Assembly: GCA_029237695.1 (NCBI GenBank)
Contig: CM055274.1
Location: 65,655,484-65,719,483, forward strand
Direction of reading: 5' to 3'
Origin: Conchocele bisecta
Lineage: Eukaryota; Mollusca; Bivalvia; Lucinida; Thyasiridae
DNA: 64,000 nucleotides
This document shows, piece by piece, positions 22,902 through 34,550 of this stretch. Positions within the stretch are counted from its first letter, which is position 1. The number at the start of each line of letters is the position of its first letter. Under the pieces are notes generated by a model, which searched no databases, was not told the DNA's origin, and saw only the letters and a list, made by a program, of their open reading frames with translations. A program made the position numbers and the translations under genes.

Positions 22902-24447
22902 GTTAGTTTCTTCGTTTAACAGTTAATTTAGTAAATAAGACAGCTATTCCATCAGCAGGGCCTGAGGGTTTTACACATATTGACTATATTCGGAATAACA
23001 TTTTACCAAACTATCGGAATGTGATAAAATTGTGCCACAGTGTAGCAATTAATCGGCTTGTTTATTCCAAAATCCACATAATTTATTACGACGTACTGGC
23101 CAAATTTGACGTGAATTGCGCCCTAGCCGATGCACAGAATTAGCTGAAATGACAGTATACATTTTCAGAAATTAATCAGAATACACACAATATGAATTTA
23201 TCTGCTTAGGGGCACGGATCCATGAGAATAGGGACTAGATTATAATTTTGTCCAAAAAAGGTTTTAGTCTTACCCTTGGTTTAAATCATTTTCAGTGTTG
23301 TCCAACCAAACTCGGACGTGGAATGCGTTGCCTTCCCGTACTTTCGTGAATATATCATCCATATCGTAGTCACCTGCTCACAGAAGCAGCGTTACTTCAA
23401 ATAATATGATAAAATTCAACGCAGCCGACTGTTCCTGTTAAAGGCTGTTTGCTTGTTTACAAAATTCCCCAAATGGTGCCCCCAGGATTTCGAGCATTCC
23501 ACACTTATGCAGATATGAGTCAGAGTCAGACTGCTAGATTCCAACTGCTATGATTTCAAATGTTCTTGTTTTCTAAGGCGCAAAGTCAGTGAGTGTCTGA
23601 ACTTCAAATAGTTCCCATAACACGATCAATAACACTTGCTTCTTTCGAACAATTAGCCACAGCCAGGGTCCCGGGTCGTTTCGCATCGGGTCGGTTCGCC
23701 CTGGGTCGATTCGCACGGATTTTAAACTTGCGTTGGATCTGGTTATGAATACTGGTTGAGGTGGGTCGTTTCGCCCCGATCTTAACGTTGCATCTGATAT
23801 GGTTTAAATAGCAGATGATATGGGTATGTTCGCCCCGATTTTACTGAGTATTGAATATGGTGCCAATTGTGGGGTTAAATGTAAGGTATGTTAGTTAAAT
23901 TAGTTAAAATGTTTAACCATTATGAAAGTTTATAAAAGGATAATCTGCGAGTATTTGATACGTGACTATAAAACTATAATGTTAATATGTATACCACAAT
24001 ACATATTTTAATACAAATTGCAATCAGGATTAAAGATGATTCACAGATAATAACATACGTTTAATTTGACCCGTGGAGATACAATTATTGTCGAACATAG
24101 TTGTATTAATTTTCTTTCCTGAATAATAGGCACACCTGGCCAATTATCTTATTTCATAATTACACCACCTTACGAAAATCAGACAATTCAGTCAAGGCAT
24201 TCACTATATATGCAAATATAGTTATTATAATACAGTGCCGGAACCGAAAGTTTCACCATGTATGCGAAGGGTTAAAATTCACAGATGCATAATCCTGTTT
24301 TTATTTTTGAGTCTCTTTACTTCACATCCAGTCTCGTTTACACAAAACTGCCGTAGAGAGACCAAACAACCCATAACAAGAAATAAAAGTGTAAATTTTG
24401 TAAATTCTTTCGGGGGTGGGTTTACATGTCTCATTCGATCGTTTCAG

Positions 24448-25599
24448 CTGCATGGCAAGCCATCAGACAGGTGTTCGCTGACGTTTCGCTGAAGGGGTGC
24501 GTTTTCGACTGGACGCAGGAGTTCGGGCTGGTCACCACGTACCGGGAGAGGAAGGGGACATATGGGTACATCAGCCAGTTGCTCGCGCTGCCCTTTCTTC
24601 CGGCGACACATATTCAGCCGACGTTCGCCAGCCTGAGAATCCGCGCCAACACGTACGGAGCCATTGCGACGACTGACATCGTACATGGAGTGCCAGTGGA
24701 TTCTGAGTTCCACGTTCCCGTCGGCTTCCAGTAGCCGATTTCATCAAAATTACAAAGTATACTTATCTAGCAAAGTATACTTTGAAGGAGAAAATTTCAA
24801 TTTTAGGACAAATTTATTATTGTGTATTATACTGAATTTATTACATTATCACAGCCATTTTGGCTGTGGTAATGTAATAAATTCAGTATAATACTTCTGC
24901 ATACTTTTAATCATCAAATATATGCAGTTGTTAGTTCTATATGCAATAATGCATTGTGGGAAATAAATGATTACTCCCTCAAAGTATACTTTGCTAGAAA
25001 AGTATACTTTGCAATGTTGGTGAAATAGGCTACTGGTCCGTCTTCCAGCACACCGTTCGCACCAACAACGATGTCGAAGGTATTCAGAATATTCTTTATA
25101 CATTATGTCTAGTACCTGTATGTCCGCCCGTCTGTCCGTCCGTCCATTATGTACCAACATTATAGAATATTCTTTATATAGTGCATACTTTGTCTATCCA
25201 CAAATATCATGATGTAACAGATTCGGCCCGACTGCAATTATGGTTTGTACATGTTTGTCTGTCCGTCCGCCTATCTGTCACGCTTAACATCCCAACATTA
25301 TAGAATGTTCTTCAATTGTTTCAGGTTGGCACTACAGGATGAACCATCGAGCGGTTGCAGCTGGTTTAGGATTCTACATCCTCGTTCCCCTCCTTCGTCG
25401 CGAGGCAGAGCTGGTGGACATGCGCATCACCGCCGAGGACGTGGGGCGAGATGTCAGGTCGACCTCAGCCAAGCTGGAGGAGGATCTTCGCAAAGCATGG
25501 GACGCATACCTCACGAACGAGATCTCTACGTCATCCTTCCTGCGGCGATGCGCCCATTTCTACAGACCACCAGATGCCTTGCGACAGCTGCTCGAGTGA
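24448..25599 (+). pseudogene. MULE transposase, spliced, interrupted by a MITE
   Basis: An exon opens after a TTTCAG acceptor at 24447 with AWQAIRQVFADVSLKGC and LLALPFLPATHIQPTF. After a frame shift comes TSYMECQWILSSTFP, running to the MITE at 24729. After the MITE it resumes with WSVFQHTVRTNNDVEG, a hallmark block of MULE transposases. The codon for G is split by a phase-1 GT..AG intron (25080-25324), and the last exon (25325-25599) continues WHYRMNHRAVAAGL and ends with TGA. Upstream exons with the catalytic DDE part are not identified. Bases between CVFDWTQ and EFGL also appear to be lost. The exons are GC-rich against an AT-rich surround. Confidence 0.75.
24729..25035. mobile_element. 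Palindromic MITE, copy 2, inside the MULE exon
   Basis: AGTAGCCGATTTCATCAAAA at the left and GGTGAAATAGGCTACT at the right are inverted copies of the termini seen at 22539-22815. The copy lies in the opposite orientation, with the same central TTTATTACATTATCACAG hairpin. Transposase codons stop at its left edge and resume at its right edge, so it inserted after the MULE. I cannot define an unambiguous target duplication. Confidence 0.85.
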
Positions 25600-26057
25600 G
25601 ACCAACCAGCCAACACGACGACATAGAAGACGGTAAAGAAGAAAACAAACGGCCCTTTTCAGAGCCATATTTTTGCCTGGCTATTAGATTGCACACAAAA
25701 CAATGCCAAGCACATTATAATTATTGTCTGAAATATGTATTGTTTTGCGTGAATTCTAACTGTCACACCTCCTCGTGGTGCCAGCTGGCAACGCTGTTTC
25801 ATATAGGGGATATGTTGTCTACATATCTTTCTATATGAAACGGTGGCTAAAGTGACAGATAATATTATTTTATTTATTTCACCATTAACTTTGTGTATCA
25901 CATATCGCTCCCTCTACATCACATATCGCCCCCTCTACTTAGATTATGAGCGGGGCGAAACGACCCGAGGCGAACCGACCCGGGGCGAACAGGTCACCGG
26001 GGCGAATCGACCCGCGGGGCGAACGGGCAATCGGGACAAAATGACCCGGGACACTAT

Positions 26058-26889
26058 AGGACACAGTCAACTTATGAATAATATAGACGGTAAACCAGTC
26101 CTACAAGGAGTAAATTCTCAGAACAACGGTATTGATTGTTATTATTATGACAGATAGATAAATAAAATAGATGCTGCAGGAAAGGTATGTCTGTGCCAAA
26201 CATTTTATTATATTATTTGCATGCTCTACACATGCAGGTTAAATTTTTTCTGTGTGCGACTTGATGTGGGGGTGAGATAGAGATTTCGAAAGTGAAAGTA
26301 GACGGTTCCGTCAAAAAAGGGGAAATAACTCGTGGAAGTCAACCCGCATGACCCCGTGTTTGGCATGGATCTAGAACCGGCTTAGGTCACTGACTCCAGG
26401 AATGGAAGTAACAAAATTGATTTTGTCGCAGGTAGTTTGCGATTGTCATGTTTGTGTGAATGTGGGTCTATGGGAAATCAATTGGTTGTCTGTTTCCTAT
26501 ACAGCCTGGTGAACCAAAAATAGCGGTGTACCTAAGTGGCGTAAAGTGGAATTGTTGGCGTAAAGTAAGATTATGTAAGTCTGATGATTGTCAGGCTCGA
26601 GAGTAGCTTAGAATTTGCATATTCTGCCATGCATCAATCATGTTTTACGTCTTATCCATTGTTAAGTTTGATTAACAGTTGATTTTCAGACATGGTATTT
26701 CAGCCACATTTTGAAAAATATATATATTCTGTTGTGTATATACTGAATAGTTGTACAGTTGTATGGTGACTTGTGTATGTATACACATTTCAAAATCAAT
26801 GGCGAACAGTTAAAAATAGTAACATATATTCCCATATTGTTATAATACTGTTATCTTAGTTGTATTGAGCGTAATTGGTGTATAGATAA
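26058..26889. other. Intergenic, nothing recognised
   Basis: No open frame of note is present. An ATATATAT stretch lies near 26718-26726. Confidence 0.4.
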
Positions 26890-26890
26890 C

Positions 26891-27247
26891 AGTGGCGTAG
26901 CCAGGCATACGCACGTACGCATGTGCGTACCAGAAAAAATAAAATAATTAAAAAAAAAAAGGCTTATTTTTCGAAATATGCAATAAAATCTTGGGGGTGG
27001 TGGGGGGGGGGGTTGCTATTGAGTCTGGAACAGAACGCATTTTGTATCAAACGTCCATGTCGATTACAAACAAATGGTGCCGTAAATAATGCAGGAAAAC
27101 GCGTTAGATAGGATTTTCGTTTAAATAAAACGGACAATCCTAGCACTCTCCCTCACTTCGCTAGGTCGACGAGTGAGCCGTGCTCACCCACTGTTCTACC
27201 ATTTGATATGTGTGCGTATCAGAAAGTTGTCCTTGGCTACGCCCCTG
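26891..27247. mobile_element. hAT-type MITE
   Basis: The ends are AGTGGCGTAGCCAGG and CCTTGGCTACGCCCCTG, the classic hAT terminal sequence. GATAAC flanks it at 26885-26890 and 27248-27253. GTACGCATGTGCGTAC palindromic words lie just inside. A-rich and G-rich runs fill the centre. It has no coding capacity. Confidence 0.8.
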
Positions 27248-27479
27248 GATAACATTAACGAGCTAACCGCAATATGCATTTTGGGCGGTCGGCTAAGAAA
27301 ATGGGACTGTGCGACTTGGGCGACCAACATCAGATCATATGCCGAGGGGAATATGGAGAAAGGCGGGTAAGGTTAACTTCCTTTGTGGAAGTTGCCAACA
27401 TGACTGCGTGAATACTATGCGAAGTAAGGTGCAAAATCACATCTCTTTCGATATAGTAAACCTTGTTGACCAATTGTCC

Positions 27480-27732
27480 CATTGAATTGACTGAATTATT
27501 ATGTGTTATGATCATTTTATGAATTGTAATCATTTTAATACAATAATCCACCACAAATATACGTGTTTTGGTAAATTGTCTAAGCGCGCACCTGCTCCAA
27601 TCGGGCCGCGCGGAATTGGAGTGATTAACACCTATTAACATAACGTTTACCAAAACACGTATATTTGTGGTAGATTATTGCATTCAAATGATTAAAATGA
27701 TCATAATACATACTAATTCAGTCAATCCAATG
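27480..27732. mobile_element. Foldback MITE with about 95-bp arms
   Basis: CATTGAATTGACTGAATTA at the left and the near-complement TAATTCAGTCAATCCAATG at the right open two arms. These run inwards through CACAAATATACGTGTTTTGG and its complement, leaving a loop of about 65 bp containing GGGCCGCGCGG. No target duplication is obvious. No gene is present. Confidence 0.8.
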
Positions 27733-28059
27733 ACAATGTATGGTATAAATATCCGCTAACGGACGTACAAGCAACTTCGAACCGCCTTTGTAGCCTTTTC
27801 CAGCCTTTGGGGGTGTTTAGGGTGACCGTCAAGTTTCTATTATCTATTATACATGCCGGAATAGAGATATTATTATATCTCGTGATGAACATAAACATAT
27901 CGGGTCCCATTATATACATAGCTGCCTACCATCATTGCAGGCAGCTATTAAACTAATTAGAAAATCGTATAATATTTATTATATGTGTTATAGTATGCTG
28001 ATCTGTGCCTATACTGGTCACGCACGTCGTAAATATGCATTGTCCCAGAAGGTGACTCG

Positions 28060-28215
28060 ACCATAGGCAGTTCTCACTAAAGTAATCGGGAACAGTGCAG
28101 ACCCCAGTCAGAGTGCTAAGATATGCAGGCTGGTCTGGGTCTACACTGGTCGCTATGACAACGAACTATTTCGATTTGGCTAAATTTTGCCAGTGTAAAC
28201 TGTGCATGCTGGGAA
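28060..28215. repeat. Dispersed bivalve-type repeat fragment
   Basis: This sequence contains GGTCTACACTGGTCGC and CTAAATTTTGCCAGTGTA. Similar GACCAGTGTAG and CGCAGTCTGATC words occur at 29885-29960, 32790-32990 and 59945-60260. It is a degenerate dispersed family. Confidence 0.5.
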
Positions 28216-28379
28216 ACTTGTGGGCTACAATTAGATAAAGATAGCAGATGACAATTAATTAGTATGCCGCCTATGCGATATCAATGGGAGCATATTGCGT
28301 TGCTGTTGAGGTTCCGTACAACCGTATGTCCGTCCGTCCGTCGAAGTTGGTAGCAGGTGCGTGCATGCGATTTGTTAAC

Positions 28380-28740
28380 GTTCGGGGTTACCGGAATCCC
28401 GATCGCAGGCCTAGTTAGGCCCTCATGTACGTCTTTGGAATCCTTGTATCTGAGAGTTGAATCTGGTTATACCCCTTATATGAGTAATACGGCTATTCAT
28501 AATCCTATTACTTTTATGGGAAGGGGCTAAGTGGCTTTGGTGTAGTATGGACCTGGCACCATGTCATGTTATTGTAATTTCAGGGCTGAATATATTTTTT
28601 TCGATGTAAATATTCTGTTCTGATTTTGGCATTTCCACCCCAATGCAGGAGGTTAAATACGGGATCGAACCCGTTGGCCCGGTCTTAAATGACATTAGCT
28701 GCTGATAGACCGTTAAACACCAATACACCAAAAACCGTCT
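28380..28740 (+). mobile_element. SINE-like retroposon, copy 1
   Basis: The copy shares the body of the element at 34949-35420: GGCCCTCATGTAC, ATTTCAGGGCTGAATATAT, TAAATATTCTGTTCTGA, then GATACGGGACTCGACC-like and CGTTAAACACCAATACA words. GATCGAACCCG resembles a pol III B box on the minus strand. A reverse-oriented copy is at 33055-33330. Minus-strand open frames here are not genes. Confidence 0.65.
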
Positions 28741-29352
28741 GTCCGTGTACATTTACGTCGAACAATCGATAAGTTTGTAAGAGTTTCTCCAGTTAGAGTC
28801 CAGTATGCCACGTAAACTTAATGTGTAGTATTTTATTTTATTTCTCCGTGTAAATATCATGAATATGTCTTGGAATTGCATTACAATTGAATCCGGAGGA
28901 CGCAATTCCAATGAAGTTCCATAACATATTTACAGAGAGAAATAAGAAAAAAATACTTCTAATTAGCTGACTGTTAGTTTCAACACTAGCATGCAAAGGG
29001 TTAATATGCAAAGCATTGTCCATATTTCCATGGATCATGTTAGTTCGAACGCCATATCGTAATGTACATTTTCTCAGCCAGAGCATGTTTAATTGTGTGA
29101 ATTTGAATCCTGTGTATTTCATGTCCGGTCAAACACCATATTGGCACGCGTATTTGACCACCCGCGGCTATTCAACAGCATTATTGATCTAATTGACTAC
29201 ACAGATTGCGAAAAAAAATGAACCTTGCGTCATTTGCTGCTTCCTGAGTGGTCGGGATTATATTGTAAAAAATAATGTTTGTCAGTCCATGATTCGGCAC
29301 AGTTATTTCTTATTTCGCCAATCGTCTTTAAGCAACTGACGATCTTTATGCC

Positions 29353-29785
29353 ACTTTTCGTCACTTTACGCCATATGGATGTGACGTAAAACGTCAGTCG
29401 TGCATTAGAACTGATGCACAATCAACTTGAACGCTACACCTCCGTATGACAAAACATGTCTTAAGTCAGTATAACAATGCCATTTTTACAACTTTTCGCC
29501 ACTTTTCGCTACAAGGATATGAAGTAAAACACCGTTTATGAATTCAAACATGAATCAACGCTACACACCCGCCTGACAAAACATGTATTAAGTAAGCATA
29601 CTTTATAATACCATTTTCTCTACTTTTCGCCACTTTATGCCACATGTATGTGACGCAAAACATAATTCGTCCATTATAACTGATGGATAATCAACGCTAC
29701 ACCTCCGCCTGACAAAGCATGTCTTAAGTAAGCATACTTAATTTCATTTTTCTCTACTTTTCGCCACTTTGACATAAAACATTAT
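29353..29785. repeat. Tandem repeat, about 138-bp unit, 3.1 copies
   Basis: ACTTTTCGCCACTTT starts copies at about 29353, 29491, 29632 and 29757. Each unit contains CAACGCTACACCTCCGCC, GACAAAACATGTCTTAAGTA and a GTGACGTAAAAC word. The last copy is truncated. No coding capacity. Confidence 0.85.
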
Positions 29786-30064
29786 TATTCTCTTTATTTC
29801 CTCTGATAAAATGACATGAAGAAAAATATTCAATAATTAGTAGCATTTGACCTTCGAAAGCTGGGAATGTAAGGTAATGGAGTAACAGTGTGGACCTCGA
29901 TCAGCCTGCGCATTCGCGCAGTCTGATTGTACTCCACAACGATCTCAACTATATATGCTTTTGATGGGAAAATACATAAAGATGTAAGTTGATTTCATCA
30001 TGAACATTTGTGTATGTACCAGTTCGTAATCTCACTCTGCAGCCATTTTAATATCATTGTTTCA

Positions 30065-31064
30065 GTGAAAGGATATTTTAGCAATGGACATACACCTTGA
30101 TATGAATGAAATTGCTATTCTAAGAAAGTGTTTGTGTACCTTTTTATCTACCACTGTTCTGAGGTTACGTCCTATCATGTATTGTAACTTGGTCTCATGG
30201 TTTTCAGACCATACTTCATCTAATGTGGCTTGCCCAATTATGTTTCGTGCTGTTTCGATAAATTCACTACGATTGTGTGACATTAGATCACAGTCAAACA
30301 TTACATGTGACAACTCATTTTGAAATAGTGTGCCACATATATGACATCATTTTCTGCTGGGTTCGGGAGCGCTCTGTTCAATCCAAAGTTTACTGACATT
30401 ATGCGATCCTCATAATCGGTGGCACATTCCCATAATATGGCCGGTTCAATGTTTGTGTGGAGTAATCGAAACCGCTGAAAACTATCATCACTATGTATTC
30501 GCTCTCTCCAGGCGGACGTTTCGAACGCATGGATTGATGACTTGCACGTACATTTCCACGTGTGTTTCGAAGGAAATATTCCGCTCTGTACATATGAAAT
30601 TAAAAAGTGAGAGAGAGTGCGTATCTGGCTAATACTGAGACAACATCTGGAATGAAGCCACGCTGGTGTGTATCAGTTCGGCATAAAACTAGCGAAATGC
30701 GGGCGTTGAATGTTTTTCGAGTTAGAGCCAATATCGGTAGACGGCACAATGATCCTAGGAAGCATAGTTTCCGTAAGTCTGTCTCTGATTGGATGCTTTT
30801 CCATCCTACCATACTTAGGCTTATGTCAGTACGCGTCCGTATTGGAAATCCTTGAATATTTTTGGCAGCAAGACGAATGAATCGTTCAAGTCTTGTGGTG
30901 TCAGTTTGTTTCAAATTACTCCACAGTTCTGCTTCGTATAGAAGAGTTAGGACGCACACTTTGTACACGAGCGATGCTGATGTTATTGGATTTATGTAGT
31001 CGGGGTACTTAATGCCACTATATTTCCGCATGATAGACTTTTCAAAGTAGTAGCTTAAGCCCAC
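30065..31064 (-). pseudogene. LINE reverse transcriptase C-terminal part
   Basis: Reading leftwards from 31064, the protein has LTLLYEAELWSNLKQTDTTR, RLAAKNIQGFPIRTRTD and an LRKLCFLGSLCR block. These are typical of the region after the palm in CR1-like non-LTR retrotransposons. After a stop near 30600 the similarity continues in other frames with SSIHAFETSAWRERIHS and a terminal zinc-knuckle-like CHICGTLFQNELSHVMFDC. Two or three frame shifts break it, and the upstream catalytic part is missing. The plus-strand frames here are shadows. Confidence 0.8.
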
Positions 31065-32000
31065 TAATTTGCATAAACAAGATGGCCGCTAGGATATATA
31101 TTGCATTGTGGAACCAATATTATAAGGGTCATATTGGCGCATCTGAATTTATTTAATAGCTAATACATTATCGAATATATAACAATCGATATAAGCTTGA
31201 ATCGAGCTTGTTAAAATTCAAGATGGCCGCCATTTTACAGGAATTTCCTAAAATATGTAAATAAATTGACAAAGACGTGCTATCAATGTGGGTACCAAAC
31301 ACTAGTTATGAAGTAATACGGTCATCAGTCGTTCAGCTATATGTATCATGAACATTACACGTGTTAGAAGCATCATGGCAGTCATGCACACTTGTTAAGT
31401 TCTACAAACATGATGGCAGTAATTGTTGAAAATTACATTATTTTATAGAATTTCTCTCTCTAGATGTATCGTACATGCATAAACGAAGGGAATTTGCCAA
31501 CCAACTTCGGATAATTAATAAATATAATGCATCCACCGGTTTACCAGGCTATTTTGCAATATCTACATGTTCAATAAATCCAAGATGGCCGCCATTTTAT
31601 ACAAATTATGTTGCTTATGCTGATCAGTTGGCACACACTGCCTGTCATGAACAGCTTCGATACAAGGCAAAATAGACGGGCTCACAAGATGATTATACAC
31701 AATCGTGCTAACAATGGCATATGTCAGAAGATGATTAACGATTAAATATATATGAAAAAGGGTGGCGGCCAGTGTTAATCTGCTAACAGAAATTGCATCA
31801 TTGTGTACCAGTAATACCAGAAGGAAAATTATAACAATTTCTGACACATATGAGGTGACACATTGCAAAAGATTTACTTCTCATATTTTAAAGGAATATA
31901 ATTATAATTTGTATAAATCAAAGATGGCCGCCAGTTTACAGGCATGTTGTCATGTATGTACATGTACATAAATTGGCATACTCACTATATCTGGGTCGAC
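31065..32000. repeat. Degenerate repeats with AAGATGGCCGCC motifs
   Basis: AAGATGGCCGC(C/T) occurs at about 31079, 31220, 31582 and 31921, the last three roughly 340-360 bp apart, each followed by TTTACA or TTTATA. The surrounding sequence is only weakly similar, which suggests an old tandem or dispersed family. The motif matches the complement-containing core of the YY1 site. Confidence 0.5.
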
Positions 32001-33054
32001 TATTAACTGTTAATTGACAGGCCCTGACTATATGTACAGCCGTTGTGTTGTTACAAGTACTCTATGTACGTATACATGTGTAGACTAATGGTGCTTATAT
32101 GGAGCCCGACCCACACATTTGGATATTAATATTTTGCAGAAAATAATATTTAATGCAAATTTCATGGAATTAGTATCTGCTATATCTGCCCAACGGTCAG
32201 GTTATTTAAAGTGTTTATGTAAAAGTGTTAATACTCTATATTTATTTATCAGTAATTAAATTAAGTACTAACTTGAATGTTCCTATCAAAAGTATACCAG
32301 CCATCCTCGTTTAACGGCAATTGCTCGTTCAGCCAATTTTACTAGTATGCGGTCGTAATAGGAATACAGTTGATATCAACTTGGTGTATACGTTGTATAT
32401 TAATGGCAAGGTACTTTACAAATAAACAATATAAAACTAATATTCTGACATCAATGGATAAACAGGGCCGCCAATTCGATTGACGGATAGTATATCAACA
32501 CAAATTTTGCCAGAAGCTTTAGCGCAAACGTCATTTGACTTTGACTATTGGCATTGGGGCAGCTATGGAATAAAATCATGTATCGCAAATATGCAAACAG
32601 TATGTAATGGTTAACAGAAAATACATTTACGAAATATTACAATTTATCATGTTTATGTTATCGGCGTAATTATGCAAATAAACAAATAAACGAAAATGAG
32701 ATTGTTTTACCCCTTGGCATGCTGCACATACTGGGCGGATATTATATTGTAATACAATAGTTTTGTTTTGGTGTTAGTAGTATTAATGCGCACTGTCAGT
32801 ACTTGCTGCATCCTGGTTGGGGCATGCAACCAGCGCAGCACCAGATCAGCATGCGCATCCGTACAGTCTGATCAGGGTCTACACGGTTCATAATGCAGTG
32901 ACTGTAGAAATTGGGCTTATGGGATTTGCGACCAGTGTAGCTCCTGATCAAATAGTACTCATGTAGCCAGATAACGATCTACATTGCTTATTAGCATCAT
33001 GATTGGGCGTTTCATAGATGGAATGGCCAACAGTGCACCTCCTGATCACTTTTG
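32001..33054. other. Gene-free region with a dispersed repeat
   Basis: At 32790-32990 there is a copy of the dispersed family, with GATCAGCATGCGCATCCG, CAGTCTGATCAGGGTCTAC and GCGACCAGTGTAGCTCCTGA, an imperfect palindrome around the GCGCA centre. Nothing else is recognised. Confidence 0.45.
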
Positions 33055-33330
33055 TTTGTTGGTGTTTAACGGCCTATCAACATCTAAGGTCATTTAAGGC
33101 CATCCAACGGGTATTCAATCCCGTATTCAACCTGCTACATGTGGTGTGTGTGTGTGTGGGGGGGGGGGGGAGGGTGGATCCCTAATTCAGAACGGAATAT
33201 TTACATAGGAAAAAATATATATTCAGCCCTGAAATTAGAATAACCTGACCTGGTGTCCATACCACACCAACATCATCATTATTACTCATATAAGAGGCAT
33301 AACCAGATTCAGATTTATAGCTAGCTGTAA
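33055..33330 (-). mobile_element. SINE-like retroposon, copy 2 (reverse)
   Basis: GTTGGTGTTTAACGGCCTAT, ATTCAATCCCGTATTCAACC, TATATTCAGCCCTGAAATTA and CATAACCAGATTCAGA are the reverse complement of blocks in the copies at 28380-28740 and 34949-35420. A GT/G run interrupts it at about 33137-33170. Confidence 0.65.
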
Positions 33331-33735
33331 ATAAATTCGAATGTTTTAGATATAGCTCCAAATTTTGTGACTATTTACCGTAAGTTTCTTTTCAATATTA
33401 AAGATTCACTTGAGGCAATATACTCTTCCGTGCAGAAGTTATTCTTGCAATTATCTCTGTCGACATTGTTTCAACTTTGTTTGATGTTACAACACCAATG
33501 CATATGTCATGTGTCGTCGTCTGTTCTATGGCAGGTGCAAACATCTGTCCTGCACCATCATACCCACATGTTGGCCAACTTGGGTATCAAGCGTCCACGT
33601 CGGCTACCTCTTGCCGGCTTAGCGTAGTTGTGACTACAGTACAGTTACTAGAGTGGGGGCATCAGCACGTTACTTCTGGTGGATGGTACAGCAGAACAGA
33701 ACATAACAGAACTGAACTTTAATTAGAATTAAATA

Positions 33736-34296
33736 TACTCAGCAACACTAGAAACGTCCCACTTTTTGAACCGATATATCTCTGGATATGTTTATGTTAC
33801 ACATTCTGTGAATGTACATGCGAGACACTGGTCATTTTGTGAATACACCGTGTTTAGTTTCCACCAAATACACGAGGTTCAAAACGGTCACCAACCGGAA
33901 CGTTTATTTCCACTTATTGCTCGTGCGCGCTATACCTGTATTCGATAAATTAATTCAGTCAACGTCGTACGATACTTGCGACACAGGCTCATCCGAAAAT
34001 TGATAAACGTTTTACTTTTTCATTGTTTTCATCATGCCACGCTTGTCTAAAGTTGAAAGAAATCAGGCAATTGGAATGCTGGACGCGGGAATGATGGCCA
34101 GTGCCGTGGCCCGCAGGTTCGGCTGCTGTCGGAAGACCATACAGAGGCTTGTGACCCGGTATCAACAGACTGGGACTGTTGACGATCGTCCTCGCCCCGG
34201 TCACCACCGCCAGGACCCACTTACGTCAGCGTCGTTTGCCAGCTACCGTAACGGCTAGGAGATACGGTGTGTCAGCGCAGACCATCCGTAGGCACA
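33736..34296 (+). pseudogene. Tc1-like element, 5' fragment
   Basis: A TA (33734-33735) precedes TACTCAGCAACACTAGAAAC, the same terminus found at 63272. The transposase starts at ATG 34034 with MPRLSKVERNQAIGMLDAG and a helix-turn-helix CCRKTIQRLVTRYQQTG, ending near DDRPRPG. A small deletion after that shifts the frame. The similarity ends near 34296, with the second DNA-binding domain piece ARRYGVSAQTIRR. No 3' end of this copy is seen before the next element. Confidence 0.85.
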
Positions 34297-34550
34297 ATCG
34301 TGTGTATATAGCAAAAATGTATAACTACTGAAATACACTATGTATCATACGAGAACGTGCGTGTTCCAATGTGTATGACCGTCATCCATTACCAGTGCAA
34401 GTGCACACCAGTGTTGCATCGTAGCCATTGCAGGTATATTACAAATAAAACAAATGAATTAAAGGTGTATGATCTGTCTAAAAGCATGCATATGCTCTTC
34501 AAATATATTCACTATATTCATATAGCTGCTATTTTCGCATAAATAAACTA

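Larger units (their letters stand above)
23665..26057 (+). mobile_element. MULE (Mutator-like) DNA transposon
   Basis: The left end starts near GTCCCGGGTCGTTTCGCATC and the right end finishes GACCCGGGAC. Both have about 100 bp of inverted GGTCG(G/A)TTCGCC-type repeats (23665-23760 and 25950-26057). A degenerate 9-bp duplication, GCCACAGCC on the left and GACACAGTC on the right, may flank a slightly larger unit; this is tentative. The interior encodes a spliced MULE transposase and carries a palindromic MITE at 24729-25035. The element is about 2.4 kb and looks inactive because the transposase is shortened and frame-shifted. Confidence 0.75.
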
